NCBI RefSeq assembly: GCF_014202395.1
Contig: NZ_JACHGQ010000004.1
Location: 1-64,000 of the forward strand
Direction of reading: 5' to 3'
From: Histophilus somni
GTDB taxonomy: Bacteria; Pseudomonadota; Gammaproteobacteria; Enterobacterales; Pasteurellaceae
Length of the DNA stretch: 64,000 nt
The notes beneath the pieces are model-generated. The model searched no databases, was not told where the DNA came from, and worked only from the letters and a program-made list of their open reading frames with translations. Shown in pieces: positions 1 to 10,122 of the stretch. The position numbers and the translations under genes were made by a program. How positions within the stretch are numbered: position 1 is the stretch's first letter; each line of letters begins with the position of its first letter.

Positions 1-26
1 CCATGTGAGAGTAGGGCACCGCCAAG
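1..26 (+). rRNA. rrf: 5S ribosomal RNA, 3' end only
   Basis: The first bases read as the 3' end of a gammaproteobacterial 5S rRNA, with the conserved GAGAGTAGGG block at 7-16 followed by the closing-stem strand. The rest of the gene lies upstream of the window. The exact 3' end is estimated by analogy with other 5S genes. The rho-independent terminator right behind it marks the end of an rrn operon. Confidence 0.85.
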
Positions 27-41
27 TTTTTTATGATATGA

Positions 42-69
42 CCCTGAGTGGAGACACTCAGGGTTTTTT
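42..69 (+). terminator. rrn operon rho-independent terminator
   Basis: A 9-bp stem, CCCTGAGTG (42-50) with CACTCAGGG (55-63), is closed by a GAGA tetraloop (51-54). It is followed by six T residues (64-69), 16 bases after the 5S end. Confidence 0.92.
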
Positions 70-241
70 GTTATTTGGGATAAGGCGGGGAAGAGGGAAG
101 AGGAAAATGGGAGAAAAAAGTAATAAGGTGATAACAAGGTAGTTATAAAAAGTAGGGTAATGAAGCAGCGTGAAGAGGTGCGGTAGGAAAATTGTTTTTT
201 TTCTACCGCTCTTTTTTTAGGTAATTTATTTATCGTTTGCC

Positions 242-526
242 TTATTCATACGTCCGGCAAACAATATCTTTTTCTTCACAAAACATCTCACTATGCTGTG
301 CTTGACACTGTCTTTGTACATTAAGTTTAGCTCGGCCTCTGTTGCTATGCTCACTGCGATATTCTTGAGTAAATGGTTTTAATGTACAAACATGAATAGC
401 ATCAAAATCAGTTTGTTCCGAAACACCGATGAAAATTGGAACTGGAATGGCTGTTTGATCTTTTGTTGATGTCGGTACAACGCAACTTGTTAATAATATA
501 CACAAACCGATTAAACAAAAACGCAT
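242..526 (-). CDS. small putative lipoprotein (94 aa)
   Basis: The 94-residue product begins with a type II signal peptide: a hydrophobic stretch, then the lipobox LTSC with the acylated cysteine at residue 15. The mature part is hydrophilic and has four further cysteines, three of them near the C terminus. I recognise no domain, so the function is unknown. The gene stands alone between the rrn terminator and the fucose operon, on the strand opposite the rRNA. Membership of a lineage-restricted lipoprotein family is likely but inferred. The start ATG (526) is followed directly by the positive residue and hydrophobic core expected of a signal peptide. Confidence 0.7.
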   Translation of the reverse strand: MRFCLIGLCILLTSCVVPTSTKDQTAIPVPIFIGVSEQTDFDAIHVCTLKPFTQEYRSEHSNRGRAKLNVQRQCQAQHSEMFCEEKDIVCRTYE

Positions 527-747
527 ATTTTTCTCCTAAAAATAACCTTAATTTCAAATTTTAAGACGATTTTATTATACTCAATTTTTACAAGAATGTT
601 CAGAGAAATGACAAAACATATAGTTTTACTTTTTCTCCATAAAAATGTAGGCATGATGTAATTGAAACTAAGTTGTATCTCGTGTTTAATTAACATTCAT
701 GCCGATATCGAAAACATATAAGCAATATTTGCTTCGTTTGTTACAAA

Positions 748-1395
748 TTATTTTTCAATTCGTAATCCATAAGATTTAAATTTCTCTAATACAATCTCCA
801 TTTCTTTTGGAGTTAACAATGGGATTTCTAAACCTGTCGCTAAAAGTTTCATGTACCATTGTGCCAAGACTTCAACTTCATGAGCAAGCCATAGTGCTTT
901 ATCAAGATTTTTCTCTGCAGCAATTAAACCGTGATGTGCTAATAAAATTGCTTTACATTTTTTAATACCTTGTTTTACATGCTCAGCTAATTCATGTGTA
1001 CCAAAAGTTGCATAAGGAACACAAGGAATATGATCAGCACCGCCTACGGCAATCATGTAATGAAAAGGAGGAATGGGTTTTTCTAAAATAGAGACAGCTG
1101 CACAATTGATTGAATGATTATGTACAACTGCATCAACATCAGGACGTGCTTCATACACAGCTAGATGGAAATGCCATTCACTGGAGGGGAATTTGCCTTC
1201 TTCATGTTTGCCATGTTTATCTACATAAACAATGTTGTTTTCAGTCAGCAATTCATATGGCATGCCTGTAGGAGTAATTAACATACCGTCTTTATATCTG
1301 ACACTGACGTTACCCGCAGTTCCTTGGTTTAAACCAAGTCTTGTCATTTCTAAACAGGTGAAGATAATTTTTTTTGAAAGTAGTGATCTATCCAT
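748..1395 (-). CDS. fucA: L-fuculose-1-phosphate aldolase
   Basis: FucA cleaves L-fuculose 1-phosphate into dihydroxyacetone phosphate and L-lactaldehyde, the last step of L-fucose breakdown in the cytoplasm. The 215-residue product has the usual class II aldolase/adducin length. The zinc-ligand histidines sit in VVHNHS (about residues 92-94) and LLAHHGL (about 155), the catalytic glutamate lies in SSEWHFH (about 73), and the N-terminal GTAGNVSVR phosphate-binding motif is present. It is the last gene of the fuc set, 13 bases after fucU, so it is cotranscribed with fucK and fucU. No strong terminator follows; only a weak 6-bp hairpin lies at 720-734. Confidence 0.95.
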   Translation of the reverse strand: MDRSLLSKKIIFTCLEMTRLGLNQGTAGNVSVRYKDGMLITPTGMPYELLTENNIVYVDKHGKHEEGKFPSSEWHFHLAVYEARPDVDAVVHNHSINCAAVSILEKPIPPFHYMIAVGGADHIPCVPYATFGTHELAEHVKQGIKKCKAILLAHHGLIAAEKNLDKALWLAHEVEVLAQWYMKLLATGLEIPLLTPKEMEIVLEKFKSYGLRIEK

Positions 1396-1408
1396 TTTTA
1401 TTGTCCTT

Positions 1409-1843
1409 CTATTTCACAGGTGTAACACCTTTTTTAATAATAATATTGCCGTATTTTGCAGTTTCACCGGTAATAACTACTGCATAAGCCTGTTTTGCTC
1501 GCTCATAAAAAGCAAAACGATCCATTCTTGCTAATTTAGGCACATTACCTACCGCACTTTTAATTGTTTGAAGATAGCTTTGCTCCACAGCGGGATCCAA
1601 ACTATCCCCTTCCACTGCTTGCATCATAATTAACGGTGCCTCAGTATAAGTATCAAACTCAAATAAAGGGGTAATACCTGTCAGTAAAGAATTGATACTA
1701 ATACCGTCAGCACGAACAACTTTATGATGCAATTGATGAGCTGGAAAATGAGCATCAGATAAAACTAACTCATCTCCATGTCCCATTTCTGCTAAAATTT
1801 TCAACAAATCCGGTGAAATTGCCGGATGAATCCCTTTTAACAT
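1409..1843 (-). CDS. fucU: L-fucose mutarotase
   Basis: FucU interconverts the alpha and beta anomers of L-fucose so that the isomerase receives the form it uses. The product has 144 residues, normal for the RbsD/FucU family. It begins [14 protein letters not shown] and carries the family signature around [14 protein letters not shown], which includes the active-site histidine (about residue 22). The start overlaps the end of fucK by 7 bases, which points to translational coupling in the order fucK-fucU-fucA. Confidence 0.95.
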   Translation of the reverse strand: MLKGIHPAISPDLLKILAEMGHGDELVLSDAHFPAHQLHHKVVRADGISINSLLTGITPLFEFDTYTEAPLIMMQAVEGDSLDPAVEQSYLQTIKSAVGNVPKLARMDRFAFYERAKQAYAVVITGETAKYGNIIIKKGVTPVK

Positions 1844-3294
1844 ATATCCTCCTGAAGTTTTTTATAAAATTCCATATCTGTTGAAGGCTCAATTCGTCGG
1901 AATGTCGGCTTCATTTTTTGCTGTGCCTCTTCGACGTTTGCAAAAACGCCCGCACCGGTTAAAGTAAACATAGCTGCACCCAATACTGTACTCTCTGCTA
2001 TATCAATAACATCAATAGGGCAACCTAAGACATCAGCACGAATTTGGTTCCAAAGTTTATTTTTAGATCCACCGCCAACCACAATCAAACGATCCGCACT
2101 AAAATTTCCCACTTTTTGTAATACATTCAAGCCTGCTTTTAGACGGTAAGCCATGTATTCCAAACCTGCACGATAAATTTCGCCACGTTTCGTATGCATT
2201 GATAAACCTTTGATTTCACCTGTTTGTTCCATTTTGCCGTCAAAATTTCCTACGAGCTTCACGCCATTGGAACCGGCAGGTACTGTTTCGCCCTCTGCGA
2301 TCATAGTTTGATAATATTGCTCTTTGGTTACATCGGAAAAGAATTGTTTGCCCAACCATTCAATCACACCCGAACTAACCCATTGCACTCCCGGATTAAA
2401 AGCACCAGGCAGACTATCAAATTCTATGGTTAAACCATCTCTGACATATTGCCATTGTGCTTGAGCTTGCTGTGTTCTTACCATTAAAATTTCCCAAGTG
2501 CCTGAACTCAAAACAGGTTGGTTATATCCGGCACCGGAACCGAAAATAGCAAATTGAGTGTCATGTCCACAGGAAAGTACTGGGATATGTGTTGATAAAC
2601 CTAAATATTTTGCTACCTCAGGTAATAAATTACCTATTTTTTCACCCGCTCTTTTCATCGGTGGGAAATGTTGTTCATTCAAACCTAGAAAATCTAAAAC
2701 CTCTTTATCCCAAGAGTCATTTTCTATATTTGTCATCATTGATGTACCTGCCATAGTACGATCTGTACTAAATTGACCTGTCAAACGTTGAGTTAATATA
2801 GATGAAATGAATACCCACTTATCCATCTCGGCAAAAATATCCGGTTTATTTTCTTTCAACCACAATAATTTGAACAATGTATTGAAACTATATTGTCCAA
2901 TACCATTACGCTGATAGAGCTTTTTTACATCAAGGTATTGATGAAGTTTCTCCATGACAGGCAAAGTGCGGGGACATTTCCAAGAAATTATTGGAAAAAT
3001 TTGCTTCCTATTTTTCGAAAAAGGAGCACCATCTACACCAAAGGTAGTAATACCAATCCCTTTAATTTCAGCTAAATCAATTTGTTTTTGGCGTAGATTC
3101 ACAATTGTTTTTTCTGCACAAAAAATAAGTTTTTGGTAGATTTCTTCGATGTCCCAAATATGATAAAGAGAGTTTTCAGGATCAGGTTGAGTGTGATTAG
3201 GTGTATGATGTGATGCAACGATTTTACCTGCTTCATTTATTGCAATGGTACGTAAATTTGTTGCACCACAATCAAAAATCAATGCAATTGCCAT
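1837..3294 (-). CDS. fucK: L-fuculokinase
   Basis: FucK phosphorylates L-fuculose with ATP to give L-fuculose 1-phosphate. The 485-residue product is a full-length FGGY carbohydrate kinase. It has the N-terminal DCGATNLR phosphate-1 motif (residues 8-15), a SCGHDTQFA segment in the middle bearing the likely catalytic aspartate, and the C-terminal [13 protein letters not shown] adenosine-site motif. The start lies 81 bases downstream of fucI, and the 3' end overlaps fucU. In H. influenzae, fucK serves as a typing locus that some strains have lost; here it is intact. Confidence 0.96.
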   Translation of the reverse strand: MAIALIFDCGATNLRTIAINEAGKIVASHHTPNHTQPDPENSLYHIWDIEEIYQKLIFCAEKTIVNLRQKQIDLAEIKGIGITTFGVDGAPFSKNRKQIFPIISWKCPRTLPVMEKLHQYLDVKKLYQRNGIGQYSFNTLFKLLWLKENKPDIFAEMDKWVFISSILTQRLTGQFSTDRTMAGTSMMTNIENDSWDKEVLDFLGLNEQHFPPMKRAGEKIGNLLPEVAKYLGLSTHIPVLSCGHDTQFAIFGSGAGYNQPVLSSGTWEILMVRTQQAQAQWQYVRDGLTIEFDSLPGAFNPGVQWVSSGVIEWLGKQFFSDVTKEQYYQTMIAEGETVPAGSNGVKLVGNFDGKMEQTGEIKGLSMHTKRGEIYRAGLEYMAYRLKAGLNVLQKVGNFSADRLIVVGGGSKNKLWNQIRADVLGCPIDVIDIAESTVLGAAMFTLTGAGVFANVEEAQQKMKPTFRRIEPSTDMEFYKKLQEDIC

Positions 3295-3375
3295 AATAAC
3301 TCCATAAAATCATGAGCTTATTGCTTAATTAAGAGGGGAAATTTAGTCCTTCCCCCTCCCCTTGGATTTCATAAA

Positions 3376-5142
3376 TTAACGATATAAAGGACCAAAGTTT
3401 GCACAAGCACGGTAATCTTGACCTTCTTTATCTTGACCAAATGCACTCCAAGCACTTGGACGGAAAATGTCTTTTTCTTCGACATTGTGCATACAGACTG
3501 GAATACGTAGCATGGAAGCAAGAGTGATCAAATCAGCACCAACATGTCCATAAGTTGCAACGCAATGGTTTGCCCCCCAATTTGCCATGACAGAATAAGC
3601 GTCAGTAAATGCTCCTGTACCCGTTAAACGTGGAACAAACCAAGTAGTTGGCCATGTTTGATCAGTACGTTTATTTAAAATATCATGCACGTTTTCTGGT
3701 AAAGCAATAGACCATCCTTCGGCGATTTGTAAAACAGGCCCAATACCTTTGACTAAGTTAATTCTATGTATGGTAAATGGCATCCCGCCTTTAGTTAAAA
3801 ATTGTGACGATAAACCGCCTCCTCTGAAATATTCGTGTACCGCCGGACACCAACGAGTATTTTCTAAGCAACGCTTTCCATCTTCTTCTGTTACTTCCCA
3901 TACCGGTTTAATGACTGATGTTCCGTTTGGATCTGTATGTTGTCCCGTACCATCCAAAGCGGCAGAGCCGGAATTGAGTAAATGAATAAATCCACTTTCA
4001 GGACGCCAACCTGTTACACGCTCAACAGAATCTTCACTCCAATAGGTACGTACATCAGCAAAAATTTGAGCCTGAGCGGTTAGCAAATTGCCGAATAACA
4101 TGTTAACGCCATTTAATGAATCATTTTCTGTGGCTAAAATATAAGGAGGACGTACACCGTTCCAGTCATAAGTTGAATTCAATATTGCTTCCATAAAGTC
4201 GCCGTTCGGTAGATGATCTGTCCAATGGCGTTGACCTTGGAAACCAGCACCAATCGCATTATGTCCCATTGATTCTTCTACATAACCAAGTTCAGCTAAA
4301 CGAGGATTACCAACCATTAGATCTCGACAAATAATCGTCATTTTGACAACATTTTCCCAAAGTTTTGCTCGTTCTTCCGAACTACGCTGATTTTCTTTAG
4401 CATTTACATCAATACCTTCTTTACAGTATTGAGTGACCCATTCCATCGCTAATTTAACTTCTTTTTCATCATAGATTTTGCGATCTAAACGGCGTTTAAT
4501 TTCGGTCATATCTACATATTCATTACGCATATCCAAATATTCTTGAAAGAATGCTTGATTAACGATAGAACCGGCAATACCCATAGAAACTGAACCTATA
4601 GATAAGTAAGATTTACCACGTAAAGTCGCAACTGCGAGACCGGCACGAGCAAAACGCAGTAATTTCTCTTTAACATCTGTTGGAATTGTTGTATCAGATG
4701 CTTCTTGAACTTCAGTACCGTAAATAGAGAATGCAGGTAGCCCCATTTGGTTATGTCCGGCAAGAGCCGCTGCCAAATACACCGCACCGGGACGTTCTGT
4801 ACCGTTAAAGCCCCAAATTGCTTTTGGCATATGGGGATCCATATCGATTGTTTCAGAACCATAGCACCAGCAAGGGGTTACAGTGATGACTGCACCGACA
4901 TTTTCACGTTTGAATTTTTCAGCACATGCAGCAGCTTCAGCGACACCACCAATCGTGGTGTCCGCAATTACACATTTCACAAATTGCCCATTTGTGTGCC
5001 GCACTTCCGTTTCAATTAATTGAGCCACCGCTTTTGCCATATTCATGGTTTGATCTTCTAAAGATTCACGAACGCCCATACGACGTCCATCAATAGTTGG
5101 ACGGATACCGATTTTTACCGGTGTTGATTTTAAATGTGTCAT
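3376..5142 (-). CDS. fucI: L-fucose isomerase
   Basis: FucI converts L-fucose to L-fuculose, the first committed step, and needs Mn2+. The 588-residue product matches the usual length of about 590. It starts [19 protein letters not shown], a family hallmark, and contains the [13 protein letters not shown] segment (about residues 335-347), which includes the metal-binding acidic residues. It heads the fucI-fucK-fucU-fucA unit. The 195-base gap upstream carries a CRP-type site at 5225-5240, so catabolite activation is expected. Confidence 0.96.
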   Translation of the reverse strand: MTHLKSTPVKIGIRPTIDGRRMGVRESLEDQTMNMAKAVAQLIETEVRHTNGQFVKCVIADTTIGGVAEAAACAEKFKRENVGAVITVTPCWCYGSETIDMDPHMPKAIWGFNGTERPGAVYLAAALAGHNQMGLPAFSIYGTEVQEASDTTIPTDVKEKLLRFARAGLAVATLRGKSYLSIGSVSMGIAGSIVNQAFFQEYLDMRNEYVDMTEIKRRLDRKIYDEKEVKLAMEWVTQYCKEGIDVNAKENQRSSEERAKLWENVVKMTIICRDLMVGNPRLAELGYVEESMGHNAIGAGFQGQRHWTDHLPNGDFMEAILNSTYDWNGVRPPYILATENDSLNGVNMLFGNLLTAQAQIFADVRTYWSEDSVERVTGWRPESGFIHLLNSGSAALDGTGQHTDPNGTSVIKPVWEVTEEDGKRCLENTRWCPAVHEYFRGGGLSSQFLTKGGMPFTIHRINLVKGIGPVLQIAEGWSIALPENVHDILNKRTDQTWPTTWFVPRLTGTGAFTDAYSVMANWGANHCVATYGHVGADLITLASMLRIPVCMHNVEEKDIFRPSAWSAFGQDKEGQDYRACANFGPLYR

Positions 5143-5224
5143 TTTTTATTCCTTCTTGATGATTAAGTTTATTTTTTCACAAAAAACAACAGAACATAGT
5201 TTTTTGTGTAATTTGTAAAATTTT

Positions 5225-5240
5225 CGTGAGATAAATCACA
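5225..5240. promoter_or_regulatory. CRP-cAMP binding site upstream of fucI
   Basis: CGTGA-GATAAA-TCACA differs from the consensus TGTGA-N6-TCACA at one base. It lies 83 bases upstream of the fucI start. The other fuc promoter gap (6785-6800) holds a second site in the same arrangement. CRP control of fucose operons is established in enteric bacteria; use here is inferred. Confidence 0.75.
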
Positions 5241-5276
5241 AAAAAATCCTTTTTTGGGTTAAATTTCTTGTTTTTA

Positions 5277-5316
5277 TTTGCCCGATTTTTAAATGATTCA
5301 TGATTTTTCGGGCAAA
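5277..5316 (-). promoter_or_regulatory. inverted repeat between fucP and fucI (operator or hairpin)
   Basis: TTTGCCCGA (5277-5285) and TCGGGCAAA (5308-5316) form a 9-bp inverted repeat around a 22-base spacer. On the minus strand it follows fucP but is not trailed by a T-run, so it is a poor terminator. A near copy lies at 6827-6866 upstream of fucP. It may be a FucR operator or an RNA hairpin that trims the fucP transcript. Confidence 0.5.
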
Positions 5317-5337
5317 ACGATCAAATCAGGCTTCGAA

Positions 5338-6633
5338 TTATTTCAATACCTTCCAACTTCTATAGCCATAAATAGTAATTGGAATAAAGCAGATTAATGG
5401 CAGAACAAAAGAAATGTTCACAGCAGGCAAATTAAAAATTTCACCTTTATCAATGATCATGCCTTGTAAAGGTGGCATTAATGCACCGCCTACGATTGCC
5501 ATAACCAGACCTGCGGCACCAAGACTTGCCTCTTCTTTTAAACCGTATAAGGCAATACCGTAGATTGTTGGGAACATAAGAGACATAAAACCTGAGGTTA
5601 AAATTAAGCAATATAATCCTAATTCTCCATCGATAAAAATTACGCCTACAATGCTTAAGAAACCGCCGATACCAAATAGGCATAACATCAACTCAGCTTT
5701 TAAGTATTTCATAATACTGGTGCTGATAAAGCGACTGGCAACAAAAATTATCATTGCAATAATATTAAAATTTTGTGCTTCAGATTTAGTAAAACCTAAG
5801 CGTTCGGCATATTGGATAATAAAGGTCCAGCACATAATTTGAACACCTACATAGAAAACCTGAGCAATTACACCTTCACGATACTTTGCATTTTGGATTA
5901 GGCGAGAAAATGCGTCTTTGAATGCAATTCTTCCCCCCCCCCCTAGCTCTTCCATTTTTGTAGTAGGCATTTTGTATAAACTAATGACTAACATGATGAT
6001 TAAAACAACACCTCCAACAGCTAAATAAGGATTACGAATAATTTCTAAATCATGGGTGCGTATAGTCGCTTTTTCTGCGGTAGATAAGGTATTAAAAATT
6101 AGATTTCCCATTGCATCACGTTTTTCAGATTCTAGGCTGGTTAATACTACTTGTGATGCCACAAACATACCTGTAATCGAACCCAACGGGTTAAAAGATT
6201 GTGCTAAATTTAAACGGCGGGTTGCGGTTTGCGGATCTCCCATCGAAAGAATATATGGGTTGGCTGTGGTTTCTAAAAAAGCTAACCCAAAAGTCAGAAT
6301 ATAAAGTGATAGTAAGAAAAAAGTAAATTCTTCATACAAAGCTGCCGGATAGAATAAGAATGCACCAACTGCATAAAGGGCTAAACCTAATAAGACACCG
6401 GATTTATAATTAAATCGGCTGACAAAAAGTGCGGCTGGAATTGCCATTGTTCCATAGCCTCCATAAAAGGCAAATTGAACAAGAGCAGCTTCTGATGCTG
6501 GAATTTCCATAACAGTTTGGAAAACGGCTACCATTGGATTCGTAATATCATTTGCAAATCCCCACAAAGCAAACAAACTGGTAATTAATATAAAAGGTGC
6601 AATAAATTGCTTTTCAAGAGTTTTAGCTGTCAT
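5338..6633 (-). CDS. fucP: L-fucose:H+ symporter
   Basis: FucP is a major facilitator superfamily permease that brings L-fucose in with a proton across the inner membrane. The 431-residue product has about 12 hydrophobic segments. It opens with the family motif FALWGFANDITNPM, whose aspartate (about residue 29) lies in TM1. The central cytoplasmic loop between TM6 and TM7 contains four consecutive glycines encoded by an uninterrupted run of 11 G residues (5933-5943). A change in run length there would shift the frame. The reading frame is open in this sequence. The promoter gap upstream (6634-6888) contains a perfect CRP consensus site. Confidence 0.95.
   Translation of the reverse strand: MTAKTLEKQFIAPFILITSLFALWGFANDITNPMVAVFQTVMEIPASEAALVQFAFYGGYGTMAIPAALFVSRFNYKSGVLLGLALYAVGAFLFYPAALYEEFTFFLLSLYILTFGLAFLETTANPYILSMGDPQTATRRLNLAQSFNPLGSITGMFVASQVVLTSLESEKRDAMGNLIFNTLSTAEKATIRTHDLEIIRNPYLAVGGVVLIIMLVISLYKMPTTKMEELGGGGRIAFKDAFSRLIQNAKYREGVIAQVFYVGVQIMCWTFIIQYAERLGFTKSEAQNFNIIAMIIFVASRFISTSIMKYLKAELMLCLFGIGGFLSIVGVIFIDGELGLYCLILTSGFMSLMFPTIYGIALYGLKEEASLGAAGLVMAIVGGALMPPLQGMIIDKGEIFNLPAVNISFVLPLICFIPITIYGYRSWKVLK
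5933..5943 (-). repeat. mononucleotide tract of 11 G (coding strand) inside fucP
   Basis: Eleven C on the plus strand read as GGG GGG GGG GG in fucP and encode most of a four-glycine stretch in the loop between the sixth and seventh membrane segments. Tracts of this length are prone to slipped-strand mispairing. The next longest G run I saw in a gene here is eight, in murD. Confidence 0.9.
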
Positions 6634-6784
6634 TTTTCTTTCCTTAATTATGAGAGTAGTTTCAAGGATTACATTCTCGTAAAATTATGCTGCGTGCTTT
6701 GCATCATTTTTTGAAAGAATGTTAAAACTATTAGAAAGGAAAAATAGAAAGACAATAAGAAATTTATGAAAGTAGTTAAATTTC

Positions 6785-6800
6785 TGTGAAATTCATCACA
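6785..6800. promoter_or_regulatory. CRP-cAMP binding site upstream of fucP
   Basis: TGTGA-AATTCA-TCACA is a perfect match to the CRP consensus. It lies about 150 bases upstream of the fucP start, in the fucR-fucP gap. CRP activation of fucose uptake is therefore likely. Confidence 0.85.
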
Positions 6801-6826
6801 AAAAACGCTAAAAAAAATTAAAAGAT

Positions 6827-6866
6827 AATGCCCGAATTAAATCAATTCTTTTGTAAATCGGGCATT
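6827..6866 (-). terminator. inverted repeat after fucR, likely terminator
   Basis: AATGCCCGA (6827-6835) pairs with TCGGGCATT (6858-6866). On the minus strand the stem is followed by ATCTTTTAATTTTTTT, so it can terminate fucR transcription. Its core GCCCGA/TCGGGC matches the repeat at 5277-5316, so an operator role is also possible. Confidence 0.65.
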
Positions 6867-6888
6867 ATTTTGTTTGGATAAAGAGGCT

Positions 6889-7641
6889 TTAAACAATAGT
6901 GATTAAAACATCAGATTTTTGGCAGTATGATGTCAAAGTTGGATTTGGAACTTGGTCTGTAAATAAAATATCTATTTGTGATAAATCTGTTAAACGAATC
7001 AAATTTCTACGTTCAAACTTAGAACTGTCTAATAAGAGAAATTTCTGTTCACAAGCATCCATTAATTTACGTTTAATTGAGGCATTAAGCTCATTTGATT
7101 CCCAAACTCCACCGCTACTATCAATGCCGGTGCAAGAGAAAATCCCAATATCAATATGTAAACGTTGTAATAATTGTTCGGATAACGGTCCATAAAAAGC
7201 ATCATATTTCACTGAATAAACGCCACCCGTTGCAATGGTTTTAATATTAGGTTTATTAACAAGTGCGGTAATGTTATGCATAGAATTGGTCACTACTGTG
7301 CAAGGAATATCGGGGATCATTTGTGCAAAATGCCAGCTGGTTGAACTGGCATCCAAACCAAGTACAATACCTTCAAACATATATTCAATGGCGGAAGCGG
7401 CTATGGCACGTTTTTTATCGCAATTAAAGCGTTGTCGGCTTTGAAAAGAACTCCCGACATCTTTCGCTTTACGACTGACAGCACCTCCATGTACACGATG
7501 AATTAACCCTCTCTTATCCAGATCGGTTAGATCTCTTCGAATAGTTTCCACAGATACGTCAAATTGTTTAGCTAAATCATTTACATTCACTTTTCCGGAT
7601 GAATTTATTAATTGCAAAATCAATGTTTCTCTTGATGACAT
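6889..7641 (-). CDS. fucR: DeoR-family regulator of fucose utilisation
   Basis: The 250-residue protein has an N-terminal DeoR winged helix-turn-helix (about residues 5-57, with the SVETIRRDLTDLDKRGLIHRVHGG signature region). The C-terminal effector domain is of the sugar-phosphate-binding DeoR type, with TNSMHN, a LGLDASST motif and a final lysine-rich segment. The ATG at 7641 is preferred over an upstream start at 7662 because GGAGA (7648-7652) sits at proper spacing before it. Position and family make it the regulator of the adjoining fuc genes, with fuculose 1-phosphate the probable inducer by analogy with enteric FucR. It is probably transcribed separately from fucP, since a hairpin intervenes. 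Confidence 0.9.
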   Translation of the reverse strand: MSSRETLILQLINSSGKVNVNDLAKQFDVSVETIRRDLTDLDKRGLIHRVHGGAVSRKAKDVGSSFQSRQRFNCDKKRAIAASAIEYMFEGIVLGLDASSTSWHFAQMIPDIPCTVVTNSMHNITALVNKPNIKTIATGGVYSVKYDAFYGPLSEQLLQRLHIDIGIFSCTGIDSSGGVWESNELNASIKRKLMDACEQKFLLLDSSKFERRNLIRLTDLSQIDILFTDQVPNPTLTSYCQKSDVLITIV

Positions 7642-7876
7642 TTCTTTTCTCCAAGCAGTCAAGATGGTTACGAAAGATTACACGCTAAACGATAGTAAGA
7701 TCAACTGTTGAAAAATTACCGCACTTTGCCTTAAATTTATTTTACTGTCATTGGTAGTGTTAATATGTTCAAGAAGAATTGCGTCAGATCAGGAAAAGCT
7801 GACTTTTCACTTTAAAATATACTCATTTTTTGCTATAAAGTCGGCAGTTTTTTACTTAATACTTAGGAGATATTTT

Positions 7877-8560
7877 ATGGAGTTAGTATTTATTCGCCAT
7901 GGTTTTAGTGAGTGGAATGCCAAAAACTTGTTTACCGGCTGGCGTGATGTGAATTTAACAGAACGTGGTATTGAAGAAGCTAAAGCAGCAGGTAAAAAAT
8001 TACTTGAAGCTGGTTATGAATTTGATATTGCATTTACCTCAGTTTTAACTCGGGCAATTAAAACCTGCAATATCGTGTTAGAAGAATCTAACCAATTATG
8101 GATTCCTCAAGTGAAGCACTGGCGTTTAAATGAGCGTCATTACGGTGCTTTACAAGGGTTGGATAAAAAAGCAACTGCTGAACAGTATGGTGATGAACAA
8201 GTTCACATTTGGCGTCGTTCTTATGATGTTTCTCCACCGGATTTAGATCCGCAAGATCCGAATTCTGCACATAACGACCGCCGTTATGCTCTTTTACCTA
8301 AAGACGTTGTGCCAAATGCTGAGAACTTAAAAATCACTCTTGAACGTGTTCTGCCATTCTGGGAAGATCAAATTGCACCCGCACTTCTTTCCGGTAAACG
8401 TGTACTTGTCACTGCACACGGTAACTCTTTACGTGCATTAGCAAAACACATTATCGGTATTTCTGATGAAGAAATTATGGCTTTTGAAATTCCAACTGGT
8501 CAGCCGTTAGTGTTAAAACTGGATGAACAGTTAAATTTTGTTGAGAAATTCTATCTATAA
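7877..8560 (+). CDS. gpmA: 2,3-bisphosphoglycerate-dependent phosphoglycerate mutase
   Basis: GpmA interconverts 3- and 2-phosphoglycerate in glycolysis and gluconeogenesis. The product has 227 residues, the short form seen in Haemophilus rather than the roughly 250 of E. coli. The phosphohistidine motif RHG sits at residues 7-9 with catalytic H8, and the second histidine is H181 in TAHGNSLR. The ATG at 7877 is chosen over upstream in-frame starts because AGGAG (7865-7869) precedes it and homologous proteins begin MELVFIRHG. It is a single-gene unit ended by a strong terminator. Confidence 0.96.
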   Translation: MELVFIRHGFSEWNAKNLFTGWRDVNLTERGIEEAKAAGKKLLEAGYEFDIAFTSVLTRAIKTCNIVLEESNQLWIPQVKHWRLNERHYGALQGLDKKATAEQYGDEQVHIWRRSYDVSPPDLDPQDPNSAHNDRRYALLPKDVVPNAENLKITLERVLPFWEDQIAPALLSGKRVLVTAHGNSLRALAKHIIGISDEEIMAFEIPTGQPLVLKLDEQLNFVEKFYL

Positions 8561-8582
8561 TTTCTTTATATACCTAATCAAT

Positions 8583-8606
8583 GGCTGAGGGTATCTCAGC
8601 CTTTTT
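8583..8606 (+). terminator. gpmA rho-independent terminator
   Basis: GGCTGAG (8583-8589) pairs with CTCAGCC (8595-8601) around a 5-base loop. Five T residues follow. The hairpin lies 22 bases after the gpmA stop. Confidence 0.88.
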
Positions 8607-8699
8607 GTATCACTTTTTACATTGATTTGATTTTATCTTGTCGCAATTCCTCTTTAATTTCTGTACAATCGGCAGATTTTGTGTTTATTGAGATATTCT

Positions 8700-10031
8700 A
8701 TGAGTTCATCCCCAAATATTGGCTTTATCAGCCTTGGTTGCCCCAAAAATTTAGTTGATTCTGAGCGTATTCTGACAGAGTTACGTTCTGATGGTTATAA
8801 TATTATTTCCAGTTATGAAGGGGCGGATTTAGTTATTGTCAATACCTGTGGCTTTATTGATAGTGCGGTGCAGGAATCATTGGAATCTATCGGAGAAGCT
8901 TTAGAGAATAACGGTAAAGTGATTGTAACTGGTTGTTTAGGGGCGAAAGAGAACCAAATTCGTGAAATTCATCCGCAGGTGCTGGAGATCACAGGTCCGC
9001 ATAGCTATGAAGCCGTGATGAAACATGTGCATAAATATGTACCTAAACCTGAATACAGTCCTTATACTAGTCTTGTGCCGAAACAAGGGATAAAACTGAC
9101 GCCAAAACATTATGCTTATTTAAAAATTTCGGAAGGTTGTGATCATCGTTGTACTTTTTGTATCATCCCTTCTATGCGAGGTGATTTAGATAGCCGCTCC
9201 ATTGTGCATATACTCGATGAAGCCAAACGCCTTGTAGATGCTGGTGTGAAAGAGATTTTGGTAGTATCTCAAGATACCTCTGCTTATGCCTTGGATAAGA
9301 AGAAAGAAAATGCCAGTAAAACGGTATTCTGGAATGGGATGCCGATTAAAAATGATCTGATTACTTTATGTGAAAAATTAGGTTCGCTCGGTGCGTGGGT
9401 GCGGTTGCATTATGTTTATCCTTATCCGCACGTAGACAATCTCATTCCATTGATGGCAGAAGGTAAAATCTTGCCTTATTTGGATATCCCCTTACAACAT
9501 GCCAGTCCTAAAATTTTAAAGATGATGAAACGCCCGGGTTCAATTGAACGTACTTTAGAGCGTATCAAAAAATGGCGTGAAATTTGTCCTGATTTAACTT
9601 TGCGTTCTACCTTTATTGTTGGTTTTCCGGGAGAAACGGAGGAAGATTTCCAGTTATTATTGGATTTCTTGCAAGAAGCACAACTTGATCGTGTTGGTTG
9701 TTTTAAATTCAGTCCTGTTGAAGGTGCGGTCGCCACCGATATGGAAGATCAAATACCGGAAGAAATCAAAGAGGAACGGTTTCACCGTTTTATGCAGTTG
9801 CAACAAAAAATTTCCGCTGAACGTTTACGGCAAAAAATTGGTAGAACATTACCTGTCATTATTGATGAGATTGACGAAGAAGGCATTATTGGTCGTACGA
9901 TGGCAGATGCACCGGAAATTGATGGCGTTGTTTACGTAGATAATTTTTCAAAAGTGGAAGTAAAACTCGGACAAATTATTAATGTAACTATTACCAACGC
10001 AGATGAATATGATTTATGGGGAGAGATTTAA
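8700..10031 (+). CDS. rimO: ribosomal protein uS12 methylthiotransferase
   Basis: RimO is a radical-SAM enzyme that adds a methylthio group to an aspartate of ribosomal protein S12. The 443-residue product shows the full family layout. An N-terminal UPF0004 domain has three cluster-binding cysteines (SLGCPKN at C14, VNTCGF, VTGCLG). The radical-SAM CxxxCxxC is at C147, C151 and C154, and a C-terminal TRAM domain follows. The ATG at 8700 is chosen over an in-frame TTG at 8679 because homologues begin close to the [10 protein letters not shown] segment. The gene stands alone. Confidence 0.95.
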   Translation: MSSSPNIGFISLGCPKNLVDSERILTELRSDGYNIISSYEGADLVIVNTCGFIDSAVQESLESIGEALENNGKVIVTGCLGAKENQIREIHPQVLEITGPHSYEAVMKHVHKYVPKPEYSPYTSLVPKQGIKLTPKHYAYLKISEGCDHRCTFCIIPSMRGDLDSRSIVHILDEAKRLVDAGVKEILVVSQDTSAYALDKKKENASKTVFWNGMPIKNDLITLCEKLGSLGAWVRLHYVYPYPHVDNLIPLMAEGKILPYLDIPLQHASPKILKMMKRPGSIERTLERIKKWREICPDLTLRSTFIVGFPGETEEDFQLLLDFLQEAQLDRVGCFKFSPVEGAVATDMEDQIPEEIKEERFHRFMQLQQKISAERLRQKIGRTLPVIIDEIDEEGIIGRTMADAPEIDGVVYVDNFSKVEVKLGQIINVTITNADEYDLWGEI

Positions 10032-10122
10032 GTGCCGTTAAGTGCGGGGTGAATTACCGGAATATTTATTCTCCCTCAGAAGCAGTGATATATTATAAAA
10101 TTCAATTTCCAGGATATGTATC

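Noticed and set aside
180-218. Inverted repeat GCGGTAG/CTACCGC with a following T-run as a terminator
   Set aside because: The loop is 16 bases, and on the plus strand it follows the already strong rrn terminator. On the minus strand, where the lipoprotein gene ends, no T-run follows. The evidence is too weak to call.
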